From: Cheilinus undulatus
Lineage: Eukaryota; Chordata; Actinopteri; Labriformes; Labridae
NCBI RefSeq assembly: GCF_018320785.1
Contig: NC_054867.1
Coordinates: 23,811,855 to 23,875,854 of the forward strand
DNA length: 64,000 bases
Reading direction: 5' to 3'
A program made the position numbers and the translations under genes. Under the pieces are notes generated by a model. The model made no database searches and was not told where the DNA came from. It saw nothing but the letters and a program-made list of their open reading frames with translations. Shown one piece after another: positions 1 through 27,091 of the stretch (its first letter is position 1; the number at the start of each line of letters is the position of its first letter).

Positions 1-1605
1 TGTATGTCCTCCAAAAAAAGGTTGCCAGTTACCTGTTTATTTTCCTAAATTGTGTGTAAAAAAAGATGAACTTGACAGTGTGAAACTTGATCTGAGTCTA
101 AGCTGGAAGCTCTAATTTGTCATAAGTATGAATGAATCTTCATGGCCTGATTGATGCTAAATGTTGCTTTATGAGACGAACCAGTAATGATTACAGTATC
201 ACTTTTTGCCCTACTTGTGTGTCAGTTCTGCAGTATTAGAACAAAAGAACCATAGAAATCAGCCTCAGTGTATGAAAAGCACTGTCACGACTCGTCTATT
301 ACGTGTCCCAGTGTCCCCGCTGAGAGGAAGACGTGTATTTTTCTGTCCTGTTTTTCTGTCTTTCCTCAGAAATGTTATTTAGCATTTAATCAAAAGCAGT
401 TTTCCAGAGGACAAATAGCTGTCATACACTTCTTTCATTCTTTCTATGTCTCTCTTCCACTCACTCTCTCTGACAGCTGTGCATGTTAACACGTACACAA
501 ATCACGCACAGATGTACACATTCAGATACTTAAAAAAAATGCCACACCCTGTCCCTCTGTGCTTATGTCTTTGGGAAAAATTAAATCTCTCCCTTAGATT
601 TTACTCAGGGTTGAAGAACAGGGAGACAGTATGTGGAGTGTGAAGATTGTACCATACAGGTGGTGACTGTGTGCATTTGTGTGCATATATGTATGTGTGT
701 TTGTTAGGGATACTCCAGTGTCTACAAATTACTTCTCAAGTCATGTTCTTGAGTGACGCACTTCTAAAAAAATTCACTCTCATGTCGCGAGCAGCAAATG
801 TCATCTGTTAGCTCCATCCAAGCTGTGTTTGCATCACCTTTTCTACAAGAATGTCCAAATCCCGTATTTTATAGGATTTTTTTTAATGTAAACTCAATTC
901 AAAGCAAGTATGGAGTAATATTTCTATTTATACACTTGCTCTTGTCTTAAACGCACAAGATTCTTAATACAAACGACTCTTAAACAATGCAAAAATAAGC
1001 AACGGCCACGTAACACCTCAATTTTCGTAATTAAATACAGTTCTAAGAGACAGTTTATTGAAAGATTTGCAATTGGAAGATATTTATTGTTTTTGTTCAA
1101 CATGTTTTTCTGACTTTTCATCATACTGAGAGACAGCCATGGTCAGGACAGTGCTGTCAGGAGCATTCATGCTACGATTTCACTTGAACCTCCTCTTAAA
1201 CCGCCCCTCCTCTCACATCAGCACAACTACAGTCACACAAAGGACACTCCTTTATATCTAGTATGCACACACAGACAAACACACACCCCAGCATCCAGAC
1301 GCTTGTGCTTATCAACACACACATCAAACTAGACACATAGACTGCAAAAACCCATCAGTATGTTCATGCTTTTGGAGAGGATGGTGACTGTAAAAAATAA
1401 AACAGTATGTAGAATAGAAAATTTTTAAAAAGAAAGAAATATTGCCATAGTAGACAGGTGGTAGACATGCGCAGAGATGGCCTCTGTTCTCAGAAGTCCG
1501 CCTAGTAATGAATGGTATAACCTTTCAGGCCTTGTTTTGGGAGGGCGTGGCCAACACCACATTGCATGCTAGAATGGTAGACCCTTATAGATAATCTATG
1601 GCTAG

Positions 1606-1676
1606 ACCTCTCCTTGCCTTTCCCCCCTCTCTCACCCTGTCTCTCCCCCCCTCCTCTCTCTTTCTCTCTCTCATTT
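1606..1676 (+). repeat. Pyrimidine (CT/C) tract
   Basis: About 70 bases of almost pure C and T on the plus strand, with runs of C and CTCTCT units. It is low-complexity DNA; the apparent Pro/Leu/Ser-rich reading frame across it is an artefact of composition. Confidence 0.8.
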
Positions 1677-1936
1677 CCTGCTGTATTCCCACTTTGCCTG
1701 CCGTTGTGTTCTCCATGCCTATCTCAGTCCTTCATTCTTCTTTTATTTTCTTTTTGTAGCCTAGTTTTTACTTTGTTTGTTTTACAAACGTGCATGCACA
1801 AGCATCACTAAATTGTTGATGTTTTTAAAAGAATATTTTGTTGCTGAGGCCATGCAAAGTGTTTTGAATATTGCCCTTATATGTGGAAAATGTCTTCTGA
1901 ATGCTTTACATAATTTCTGCTGTAAAATGAAATCAG

Positions 1937-1942
1937 AATAAA
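1937..1942 (+). terminator. Candidate polyadenylation signal AATAAA
   Basis: A canonical AATAAA lies in A-rich sequence followed by T-rich sequence within 40 bases. It would fit the end of a transcript entering from the left, but no coding exon of such a gene is in the window. Confidence 0.3.
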
Positions 1943-2339
1943 AAGAAAATTTGCACTTTATCTTATTTTGGCCTGATATGTATTTGTATTAGTCCCTCCT
2001 TTACATGCCATGTTCATAGAAATAGATTGTAAGTAACACATTTATACAAAAGAAAATACTTAGAAATAAATTCTTCATCAACATTGCAATCATACAGTAA
2101 GTCATTGAATTGACATTTTTGCTCTTGAATGTCATTAAGAAAAAAACAACATAATAAATGACAGTCTTCTTTACAATTTAAAATAACTGGTTAAAATATT
2201 CCCTTATTGTTTTAGGTTAGCAGTATAACTCTGGAAGGGGTGTAAAGTCAGTCTATTTAACGCAAAGAAGAGATAATGAAGGTCTTGCAAATAATGACAA
2301 GACAAGAAGAAAGCTTCAATGTGGTCAAACTAATCATAT

Positions 2340-2640
2340 GCTGTAAGGATGCACAATACCATTGGAATGACTACAGTATTGGCAGATATTAACTTGAAGG
2401 GTTAATTATTGGAATCAGCAGATATAAACATGTCTACTGATATACACTATATTGCCAAAAGTGTTCACTCACCCATCCAAATAATTGAAATAAGGTGTTC
2501 CAATCACTACCATGGCCACAGGTGTATAAAATCAAGCTTAAATATCAAATACTGATATTTAAGGTCTGAAACACAAGTATATATCTGCACTTATATCAGC
2601 TTAAATTAATTTGTAAACACTGGCATACCAGCAAAAATCC
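2340..2640. mobile_element. Diverged interspersed repeat (hAT-like) split by a Tc1-like piece
   Basis: The segment opens with a 'gatgcacaat' type motif and contains repeated 'cagatat' and 'actgatat' steps. This is the style of common fish hAT-derived repeats with alternating purine-pyrimidine termini. A Tc1-like fragment sits inside it. Family naming is from memory and no clean ends were found. Confidence 0.35.
2443..2536 (+). mobile_element. Tc1/mariner-like terminal fragment
   Basis: The fragment begins after a TA dinucleotide with 'CACTATATTGCCAAAAG' and runs through a stretch ending near 'gtgtataaaatcaag'. I recognise this as the left end of a Tc1-like transposon family common in fish, in which the transposase gene would start a little downstream. 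Here the match stops after about 94 bases, so no transposase is left and the copy is a truncated remnant. Confidence 0.6.
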
Positions 2641-3999
2641 AAAGTCATACCTTCCTGATATGCTGTGATCTGACTTGAATTTGTCTTTTTTAATATAACT
2701 CGGCTTATTTAAACATGCAGAGTTTTAGTATCTATTTTTGAATTATGATTGAATACATTTAGTATGAGCTTTAATTTGAAAGAAGAATGATGATGATTTA
2801 AGTGTATAAATAACATATTATGAGGTTGAGAATAATCAGGTTTCCACAAAATATGATAGAGTTGAACAATAACGCTGATTCTACTTCTCCTTAAAGAACA
2901 GTGGTCTCCTCATCCTATCCCTTTAACAATTTACCACTGACATTTCCTGCTAAGCCATCAGACACTAGGGCTAGATATACTGCTTTTCTTTAACAATTCC
3001 AAACATTACATCTTAATTTCCCTATGTGAGTCCGGCATTTGTTTTCCCAGATTTTTTTTCCATCATTATAGTCACAAATCATTATTGGCAGTGTGCATTC
3101 AAATCACTACTGCAAGAAAAAAAACAACAACAACAAAAAAAAAACACTCCATCTACACCCACATCAGCTTATGTAATATTGTAGGCTAATTAAGACATTT
3201 AACAAAATATTCAAGCTGAATAATTTGATGTACCTCTTAATAAAACCCAGTGATTATTTCCACACTTAGCTACTGCATATTTGCTGTATCTAATGGTGGA
3301 TCCAAATAAATAAACAAACTTTCGAGTCTCTTCACTATACTAATTTCGTCTGTTTCCATTACTAAATGAAGCTCATGGTCGCTTCACCAGTCACCCAGAC
3401 GTAATGCATTTTATCGTAGAACATTTCCTTTGACCAGTCCTCCTCGTAAATCAAGCATTTCACCGATTTACTTAAAGAATTTATCTGTTTTGGACATCAT
3501 TGTTCCTAATGACATAATCGGCGAGTCCACACCAAGGGTTTCTTTACTTTGTCCTTTCTTGTTTCAACTATTATTTGTCGTTTACTCGCATACGTTTTTG
3601 GAAACTTGATGTGTAGTTTCTCCTGTCCCCTTATGAGTTTCGGTTCTCGTCATTTTTTTTCCAGATTTGTGGAACATTTTAGTCCTTATGGAATTTTACT
3701 GGTGCAGTCGATCTACGTCATTTAAACCCCTTTACCGTAAAACTCTTGTTTACCTTTTTCCTTGATGTGAAAGACCATGGCCAAAATGGCTCGACCAAAA
3801 CTCTCAAAAACTAAGATGTTGGGCAATGATTTTCAATCACACTGTCTTTCCTGGACGTCGCAATTCAAGCGGAAAGCTGCTGAAATTCGTTTTAAGATAT
3901 GTTTGTGTCAGCAGAATCTGCGGTATTTACGGTAGTAACCGGAAATGTCGTTAGGTCCGCAGACGCAGCTGAGATGATATAAGGACATGGTTGTTCCGG

Positions 4000-4320
4000 T
4001 TGGAAGTGGATTTGCTGCCTCAAGATTGGCCATTTTAGAATAGAATTAAACATGTTTTAAATAGCAAATGTACATTTTTTTTAATCCAATATGATTTAAC
4101 TTTATAGTAAAATGGTACTTGAGTCTTTTCCTTTCGAAGATTTGGCGCTTTAACGCCTCCTCCTGCTGCCTGGCTCTCCATCGACTGAAGAAACAATGCA
4201 GGCCTAGCTAACATCAACGCTAGCTAGCGGAAGCTAATCGGATAACGCTGGTCCACCAGACCGCAGTGGGATTTAAACCTTGGACGAAGCCGTTTCGGAG
4301 CTTTAACACTACCCTATCCG
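4000..4320 (+). promoter_or_regulatory. hipk1: hipk1 promoter-proximal region and non-coding first exon
   Basis: This stretch is richer in GC and CpG than its surroundings and ends at a good splice donor, CTATCCG|GTATGT, at 4320/4321. The first coding exon of hipk1 begins 2.1 kb downstream with an acceptor two bases before its ATG, so a separate 5' UTR exon is required, and this is the best candidate. The transcription start was not located. HIPK genes commonly have a non-coding first exon followed by a large exon with the start codon. Confidence 0.5.
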
Positions 4321-19572
<15,252 letters not shown>

Positions 19573-21020
19573 GGGGGGTCACACAAAGAGAAAAGAAGAA
19601 AGCTACTCCCCTCATAACATCACAAAGGGACTTTGAAACTGTGTTTTAGTAGAAAAACTGTCAGTCACTTATTTGTTTGCTGCTTAAGGCGGCATCTCAC
19701 CTCCAACTCACTTCAACTGTTTGTAGTGTTTCAAAAATATTCTTTGGTATTATTTGATCTCTCAGTTATTGTCCCTTTAAAAGATTCTGTTTATAGGGCT
19801 CATTTTATCCCCATCTTACCCAGATGTACAATTAAGGCATTGTGCTAATCATCTTTTATCCATGTTATCATGAGGTTTTGTGTGGAGAGATTTCCTCCTG
19901 CCACAAACCACGCTGACACTTTAGCATAGCTTTTACACGCCACACTCACAAACTAGTGGAGAGCTTCTTATGAGTCTTGTTATAAAGTTTTCACACTAAT
20001 CTAATCAGGCCCTGTTTTTTTTTAGCTAACGTAACCATGACTGTACCTTAGCCACAATTACGTTTACTCACAGATATGTCTTTTACTGTTTAAATTATGT
20101 TTAAGGAAAGAAGGTCCATGAAGACGACGTATAAGAGAGAAAACTGTGATGGATACATGTTAATTTAAGTGCACATGCGATAGTGTGTAATTGTAGTGAC
20201 AGTGTTTAGGCAGGATTCATCATGTCTTTATGCAATAGAAACTTTCTTTTTTTTTTTTTACTGCATCAACTGAGTGCTGAATGTATTTATGAAGTACAGA
20301 GGAGTGGAATCATCCTGAGTGATGTGGAAATGTTAAAAAATCTTCAGCCCTTTTTCTCCTAAAATATGTGAAAATCCTCTTTAAATGGATGGTAAAATAT
20401 CTTTTGTGACTGTGTAGGACCTAAGTAATCTAACCACATTAAAGTCCATTCTTAACAATTTGTATAAAGGAAACAGATTTTTTTTCCCCACAACACTGGA
20501 AATGCTCCCTCTGAATTGTATCGCTGCTGTAAAATGTGTTTAAAAATTGAAGAATTAAACCTTTTAAAACTGGCATGGAGTAAGATTTTAAAAGTCTAAA
20601 GAGAGGCGTCCTGAGCAGTTGTAGCTCCTCCTTTGAGCCTAGCTTATACCCATAAAAATGTCCCAAAGTGGCTCAAATACCTTGTTTTCCCTTGTGGATA
20701 ACTACACTGTGGATAGAACAGTCGCACTGTAAAAGTGTCCTCTTTTTCACAGTAGACTCACTGTTTCCTGTGACCATCTTTAGTTTAAAGGAGGTTCATC
20801 TCAGCATGGTTTCTGTGGGTTATGGAAGATTTAATTCACTTAATCCTTCCCTGTTGTGTTTGCATCTGTTTTGTGTTGTATTGTCTGTATATTTATCTGT
20901 ATTTCATCTTAACATAGTATAGTTAAGAGGCTATTTGGTAGAACTAATTCAGGGAAAAAAAGGTTTCAAGTCAAATAATCCACTGTCAGTGTTTTCAATA
21001 AAATATCAACCAACTCACAG
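19573..21020 (+). other. hipk1: hipk1 3' UTR with polyadenylation signal
   Basis: About 1.4 kb of T-rich sequence with several AT-rich patches follows the stop. An AATAAA at 20997-21002, in the context 'gttttcaataaaatatcaac', is the best end signal. Confidence 0.6.
20997..21002 (+). terminator. hipk1: hipk1 polyadenylation signal AATAAA
   Basis: A canonical hexamer lies 1.42 kb after the hipk1 stop and is followed within 30 bases by a GT-rich segment ('gtggcttcttgttattcttg'), the usual downstream element. Confidence 0.6.
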
Positions 21021-21550
21021 TGGCTTCTTGTTATTCTTGACAAATGACTCAAAGCCTTTCTTCATCTTTATTCTCAACAAATAAAGGTGAGATCTTCAGT
21101 TATCAGTCACAAAGAGTAAAGACAATAAAACCGCAGATAAGACACTGTTAAGGCCTTAAAGTGTTTATAAATTTAACACAGTGAGTCACTGGACAAACAT
21201 TAATAAATGTGTCCAGAGCACATGCAGCACATTTTGTTTATGAAGAGAGAAACTCTTGAACTTGTTCCAGGAGTTATAAAGAACCACATATCAACTCATG
21301 TTTGTATGTATGAGAAGCTGCTGCTAGATAATAACTATATATAGTACTTTTAAAACAAGGGTTTAAAAAAAGCTTGATGTGAAGAAGCTGGACAAGCGAC
21401 AACCTGCAACATCAGCAGAACCCAAACAGCTCAAGAGCCTGAACAAAGTCCTGATCCAGATATTTAACTAACAACATCATGGGATTTCAAGGAACCCAGA
21501 CATCCCTGGATACCAAGCAAACTAAGACATCATAAGACATTATGACAGAC

Positions 21551-21610
21551 TTTATGGTACCTATGAAGTCTGTCATAAGACATTATGACAGACTTCATAG
21601 GTACCATAAA
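21551..21610. repeat. Perfect 28-bp inverted repeat with 4-nt loop
   Basis: The left arm 21551-21578 and right arm 21583-21610 are exact reverse complements, separated by GACA. Each arm contains GGTACC and GTCTGTCATAA. About 20 bases upstream of the left arm (21531-21550) repeat directly around the loop (21574-21593), so the structure combines a direct and an inverted repeat. Confidence 0.95.
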
Positions 21611-21899
21611 AACAACAGAGGCCCAGCTAGCACAGAAACCCACCTCCATCGGTCAAGATCAATACAACCAAAATTTAAGAAGGTGCAAATGAGTAAAAGA
21701 GAAAGAGGTAAAAATAACAGAGATTAACAGCCAATGAAGGGAGGGTAAGAGCAGTAAAAAACAAGAGAATCAGAAAAAGAGCCAGTAAAATGAATCACTG
21801 TTTACCACCATTATTACTGCTTATACTAGTATCACGTTGGTCATTGCTTCTTCTTTTAACATTATTCTAACTTCAATAATCATCACTAGAACAGTTTCA

Positions 21900-22110
21900 T
21901 TAAATGGTAAATAAAAGTAGCACATTGGGTGTAATAAATAGTGAAATGCAGTTAAAATATGCAAATTGGGCATAAAAAGTGATTTTAAAAAAGTGGTTAA
22001 TACAGGCAAAATAGGTTTAAAGCAGCAAAAAATCGTTAAGTGGTATAAATTGGTTAATAAAGGCAAAAAACAGCCATAAAATGGCAAAATGGGTTGAAAA
22101 ATAAAAGGGG
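21900..22110 (-). repeat. Degenerate A-rich array (family A, reverse)
   Basis: Loose repeats of 'aaagtggttaa', 'ggcaaaa' and 'ttggttaataaa' occur here. This is the reverse-complement form of the array at 11400-11800 and the same orientation as 57230-57540. Confidence 0.6.
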
Positions 22111-22192
22111 AGGGGAGGTAAAATGTGGGCAGGCCTGAGGATAATAGGGAATAAAGGCAAGGTAAAGATTTAGAGAAATTGAAATAATTATA

Positions 22193-22242
22193 TCTACCTA
22201 TCTACCTACCCACCCATCCATCTATTCATCCATCTATCTGAA
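22193..22242 (+). repeat. CTAT/CATC tetranucleotide microsatellite
   Basis: Interrupted tetranucleotide steps (tatc, tacc, catc) run for about 50 bases. Confidence 0.85.
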
Positions 22243-23244
22243 GAAAAAGTTACCTGTTGGACAAGCTGATTTGTTTTCATTGTCTAACACGAGAAAAAAA
22301 TTGGCCTGTCTTAACCAAAAGAAGTGTAAAAAATGAGTACATTGGTGTCACCATCATCTATGCTTTCCCTGTAATCTCAGGTATTTTCCCAATTTTTCAT
22401 GTTTAAATGAAGTGATCAGCATGGGATCTTCATGCATCGCTTATGCCATAAGTTGTGCATGAATAGTCCTAGAAGCCCAGGGCATTAATTTCCAGTGAAA
22501 GTCTTTACCTAATGTAGGACATACCTAGAGTATAAAAATCATCTTTTAAGTGCATCAACAACTGTGGCTTTTGAAAGCAGGCTTTTATCATGTTTTTATC
22601 AAATAAATGTGTTAAAAAAAATCATTAGAGAAAATGTTAAACAATTAGTCCTGGTACTGGCAAAATTTTATGTATAAACTGATACGTTTGTTAATTATAT
22701 ATCTAAATGTGTAACCAATTTTGAAATGTATTGTTTAGTACTGAACGATTAGGAGAGAAGAAGTATAAAAATCACTGCAAAAGAAAACAGTGAATAATAA
22801 GTTGAATAATGATGTGCTAAATTAGGTTTTTTCTTATTTCAGACAGACTTTACTTGGAATAAATACTGTTGTATTTACGACATTGACATTTTTAATGTTT
22901 GTTATTCAGTACCATCAAGTTTAGTTCTAGTGTGTTTTTGTTATCAGTGCCTTTAAAATCATCAATATCCAACATAATGATGAACCTGTTACATGATATT
23001 TTAAATAATGTGTTTGAGTTTTAAGATGTTTTTTAAAGTCAATTTCTATTTAGGACTTTGTCAGCACATTTTAGAAAAAAAATCTGTCATTCACTGCTTT
23101 TTAAAAAGTAGCTTGAGATATTATCAGTTCAAATAAATGTACGGGTGTGCAATCATGACGCAGTCTCAGTGACTGAAATTTCTCTTTAAACATCATCTGC
23201 CTTTTTTGTCTTTATAAAAAGAACATAACCACTAGAAATCATCA

Positions 23245-23962
23245 CATTTAATGAACTTTTATTAATTTCAAGTTGTTTTAAAATCAATCTTCAGAAACTT
23301 GATTTTTTTTTGTATCACTCAACATGAAGATTTTCACAAACATTTGGTTATTTGTTTTAACCGTTTAATAAAAACAAGTCCTGAAACATTTGTGCATAGA
23401 AATGATACAGAAGTGAGAATCTCTGTCCTTCATGACAATGATTCATACATTAGATCAGTTCTTTTAGTTCTAAAATCTACCACAACACAAAAAGTATGAC
23501 TTACAGCTGATGTGTGAAAAATAAATATTCTCAGAAATTCATAAATGTTAAAAACACAAAAAAACACATGTCAAAAAGGTGAGTACACTAGAAAGATGAA
23601 ACAAACTTTAGGTGTAGTGTTGCAATTTTTGAATCGACTAAAGTGATCATTTACAGTTCTTGATGCCAAAGCACAACATTAAAGTATGTTAAAATAATTT
23701 ACAAAAAATATTCACAGATGAAACCCTCAGGTCAGTAGAAACACTTGTTAGCCCAAAACACAAAAAATATTGAAACACTTACAAAACTTCACACAAGGCT
23801 TTCAGGCCTTTGTTTCTTGTAGGAATGCCCCCTGGGATATGTGCCTGTTAAACACAGCTGTGACCAAGTAAACCGCAGGAGTCTTGCAGACGTTCAGTTA
23901 CAGTGAGATAAAAAAAAAAGATGAGGCTCTGTGCAGGTAAACCATCAGCAGCTGTCTCGCTC
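23245..23962 (-). other. 3' UTR of the RING-finger gene
   Basis: AT-rich sequence follows the stop at 23963. On the minus strand the first good AATAAA appears at 23258-23263. Assignment to this gene is by position only. Confidence 0.4.
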
Positions 23963-24449
23963 TCATCCATGTAGTGGCACACAGCTGAACATTTTTTGGA
24001 ATAAGGACATGAAACCTGACTGTCTGCAGCGTGGGCTGAGGAGGGACAGAGAGAAATGTGTTTGGTAAAGGTTTTGATCAATGAAAAGTGAGGTACAGTG
24101 TTGCATCTATCCAAGGCTGTTACACTCACAGTGTTTTGTTAACGAATTGGGTCTCGGTGTTTACTAAGTCCTCCGATGAATCTTCCATCCTCTGAGGCTT
24201 CTCTGCTATCTGGTCCCAGATATCGGTGTTGACCCACAGTGCCCCGGGCAGGGGCAGGCTAGCCTGGGTACAGGTGATCCAGCGGCACAGAGGGCAGGAG
24301 ACGCTGTGGAGGTAACCGTCTATCCTGGACAGTTTCTCCAGGCAGGGAGCGCAGAAGGTATGGCCACAGTGAAGGACCCGAGGGATCCGGTTGATGCGGG
24401 AGTACTCATAGCAGCAAATCACGCACTCCAGCTCTTCATCTGGGAACAT
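23963..24449 (-). CDS. Small C3HC4 RING-finger protein (RNF208/223/224-like)
   Basis: This is a probable RING E3 ubiquitin ligase. The coding exons are 24130-24449 and 23963-24035 and give 130 residues. RING cysteines and histidine follow the C3HC4 pattern: Cys9, Cys12, Cys28, His30, Cys33, Cys36, Cys52 and Cys55, in [21 protein letters not shown] and SCPLCRW. The start MFPDEELEC lies 26 bases inside an exon that begins at the strong acceptor GTGCTGCAG (exon start 24475). The donor ACT|GTGAGT at 24130/24129 pairs with TCCCTCCTCAG before 24035 and adds a tail [18 protein letters not shown] before the stop. No membrane helix is visible in the spliced form, unlike RNF183 or RNF223, so RNF224 or RNF208 is the nearer resemblance; the position next to ube2j2 suggests RNF223. 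Orthology is unresolved. Confidence 0.78.
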
Positions 24450-24592
24450 GATGATAGAGAGGCAAGAAAGCCAAGCTGCAGCACAAAACAGAAAGAAAAT
24501 CAGCAAAAATATTATCATAGAAATAATATAAGCAATCAAGAAGCTGTAGTATTACTACACTATAAAGGCATGATAACAAGAAGAATTCTCAC

Positions 24593-24720
24593 TTTGAGAC
24601 TTCGGAGAGTCCTCTTTGTTACAGCTGAAGGTAAAGTTTGTCCCGCTGAGGCTGACAGCTCTGACTGTTTGCTCGAGTATTGTTCTCTTAAAGCTGCCTC
24701 CTGACGTGACTGATCTTGTC
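24593..24720 (-). other. Candidate 5' leader exon of the RING-finger gene
   Basis: On the minus strand a moderately GC-rich segment ends at the donor CTCAAA|GTGAGA (24593/24592), 117 bases before the acceptor of the coding exon. In the frame that would continue the RING protein there is an upstream stop and no ATG, so I read it as non-coding leader. The promoter would lie just above 24720. Confidence 0.45.
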
Positions 24721-24984
24721 ACGTGGAGATTTTAACCTTTCCAAGGAAGCGCTGCCCTCAGGTAAACTGTTCTGAGGAATTCCACATACGCCGACACATG
24801 AGCTCACAACCCACAAGCTATCCAATACAAATGTTACAGACTGTGTGAGTAATCTTCTCTTGATTCAAATGCATTTTTACAAAGAAAAACTGAAAGTCCT
24901 GATTTAAGGACTCAACTTCTTAAAATATGAAAATAATCACAGAAGCAGATTTAAAGGAAGGTTTGCTAAAATGCCCCGCAAAGC

Positions 24985-26800
24985 AGGGTGATTTATTTGC
25001 ATTTACTATGAAAACATACAATATCACACAAGATTAACTGAAGCATGGAAATCTGGGCATTTGCTGTATAATCACACAAACGCACTCCCATCATCAGCAG
25101 TTTGTCTTTTTTTTAAAGATGGTGCCAAGAAAAGAGCAGCAGAGAGTCGAGTCCCCTGCTTTCAGACCATTTTCTGTTGAAACATTAGATACACAGTAGA
25201 ACCATCTGTACTAAATGCAATGCACAACAGTAAATCATCAGCAATTATGTGAGCCTGGGCTGCAGCCTGTCTGTGTGTTTGCTCTCACTGACGAGATCAG
25301 CAAACACATTTCCTCAAAACCGAGACAGACGAACCAAGGCTGTTTCTATAAATAAAGAGAAACAAAACACAAAAAATATATCAAAAAGAAAAGAATATAC
25401 AGAAAAGAAATGTTGGTTCTCTTCATGTGTCCCCTTTCTTGGATCTATTTAGAGTGTGCTATACTGGTCAGATTAGCCAATTTAAAGAGGTACTAGTCTC
25501 TAGTGATGTCTGTGCAGACACAGGGTCCACTGTTTGGCTCATGGGTTGATGGGAACTCACATCACACTGACCACAGAGTAGCACATGTTACGTTTGAGTT
25601 CTGATGCTCGGATCTCTGTTTAAAGAGTGATACAAAAATAAACACTTCAGTACAGTGCTTCAAGAAAAACGCTGTCCTCTTCTACTCACTGAGATGAAAC
25701 ATGATCAGGTCTAAGCTTTGGTGCAGAAAACAGTCCCCTTCACATACTGTACAAGCACTGGTGAGGGATTTTTTAATTTCACGTCTGCCTACTGTTTTTG
25801 CTCTTTTTAAAGAAAATGTATGACTCTTGATTACCTCTCAGTTTATTTGCTTTTATGGGTTATATATGTGTAGATTTTCCAGATTATCTGAAACTTTTAA
25901 AGGATCAAAATAAGGTCATGACTCTCCCTCTTTCCTGTCCTCTTTTTTGTCCTGCTTCCATTGAAGAACCACTTGTGTAAAAGTCAACACATTTTTGGCA
26001 CAGATGGAACCTCAGAGTCCTGATGAGAGATCTTTCCAACTATATGTTCCAAGGTAAACCAACTGCAAGTAACCCATGACATGAAGACAGAAAGTGGAGG
26101 AACAGGTTCTTGCGCTGCACCTGCAGGCATGAGGTAACTGTAACCTGATTCCTTGATGCTCCACAGTTAAAGAGGGGAAATGTCTCCAGTGCAAACAGCT
26201 ACTATGAGGGAGGGCATACAGACAGTGTGACATACTTTTCCTTGACTTGAAGCTGTTTGGCCCTCTACTAGAAGCACTGGCTGGCACCCTGAAGAGCCTC
26301 TATGATCTGAAACCACTGCAGAGGGATTATGGAAACACGGCAGTGTTTTAAAAACAAGTTTTTATCACTATTTGATGTTACTGTGAGGGAACAAGGGTAC
26401 ATTTGATTTTACCTCGGAAGCTTTTCTTGTTGTGACAAAGAAACAAACTACGACCTTTAGAAACGCACATCTTCAACAACCCATGAGCCAAGTTTGTTTC
26501 TGCTGCTGACATTAACCACTGAAGCACAGAGTTGATCACAACCATTTTTAATAAGCCCCTTCAAACCCCCGGTACTGCTGCCACTCCCGTCCACCCCCCC
26601 ACCTCCTCCCCTCCTCCACCTGCTCTTGTTCCTTCCTGGGCGGGTCGGCTTTGAGCTTCTGTCTTCCAAAGTCCATGGCTGTGGTGGTTGCGGCGGTGGT
26701 GGTGGTGGTGGAGGGGTTAAACCCAGGACTGAACATCCCTCCCCCACAAAGTGTTTGTCCAATGTGGAGTCCACTTGCGCCACCCTGTGACACCCACTCC
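24985..26800 (-). other. ube2j2: ube2j2 3' UTR and downstream sequence
   Basis: There is no coding signal from the ube2j2 stop down to the RING gene. An AATAAA on the minus strand near 24990 could be the end, giving a long 3' UTR of about 1.8 kb. It contains a CCA/CCG-rich stretch (plus strand 26678-26716). The exact end is not determined. Confidence 0.4.
26678..26716. repeat. GGT-type trinucleotide run in the ube2j2 3' UTR
   Basis: Interrupted GGT/GCG units on the plus strand (ACC on the transcript strand). They create the apparent Pro- or Thr-rich frames seen here. Confidence 0.75.
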
Positions 26801-27091
26801 TCACTCCTGGGCTATGCTTCTCAGAACGTACTTGACTGTGTAGGCGAACGCTGCAAAGCCTACAATCACAAACAGGTTGGCTAGAGCGCCACCTAGAAGT
26901 CCGTGGTTGCGGTTGGCCTGCTGTAGGCCGGGCGCAGGGTTGGCAGCCCCGTGCGGGACAGGGCCCCCGTTTAGGGCAGGGATGCCATAGTGGGCATGCT
27001 GAGGGTCTCCATCAGGCACCACGTCGGGTAAAGGGAGGGGCTGAGTGCGGGAGCTTAACTCCTCCTGGGCCTTCTGTTTCTGCTTCATCTC
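26801..27091 (-). CDS. ube2j2: ube2j2 last exon: linker and tail anchor
   Basis: After the acceptor TCCTCCATCAG the exon encodes [15 protein letters not shown], a Pro/Gly/Asn-rich linker that differs from human in length and content, then [20 protein letters not shown] and the membrane helix. It ends YVLRSIAQE, identical to human at the terminus. It is GC-rich compared with its flanks. Confidence 0.95.
   Translation of the reverse strand, partial: EMKQKQKAQEELSSRTQPLPLPDVVPDGDPQHAHYGIPALNGGPVPHGAANPAPGLQQANRNHGLLGGALANLFVIVGFAAFAYTVKYVLRSIAQE

Larger units (their letters stand above)
1..3900. other. Non-coding left flank, possible 3' UTR of an upstream gene
   Basis: No frame here carries a recognisable protein. 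The first 1.95 kb is a mixture of CA-rich and T-rich sequence ending in a polyadenylation-type signal, as a long vertebrate 3' UTR would, so it may be the tail of a plus-strand gene lying to the left. From about 2340 to 2700 it holds old transposon pieces. From 2700 to 3900 I see only AT-rich unique-looking DNA. The 3' UTR reading is inference. Confidence 0.35.
21021..23240. other. Intergenic region between the convergent hipk1 and RING genes
   Basis: No coding segment was recognised. It contains a perfect 28-bp inverted repeat (21551-21610), a degenerate A-rich array (21900-22110), a CTAT/CATC microsatellite (22193-22242) and otherwise AT-rich DNA. Confidence 0.6.

Noticed and set aside
24450-24539. 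Hydrophobic N-terminal extension of the RING protein that looks like a membrane helix
   Set aside because: It is translated polypyrimidine tract. GTGCTGCAG is a strong acceptor, and the first ATG of the exon gives MFPDEELEC.
24306-24704. Plus-strand 132-codon frame over the RING gene
   Set aside because: It is the antisense shadow of the RING exon and leader; no family resemblance.
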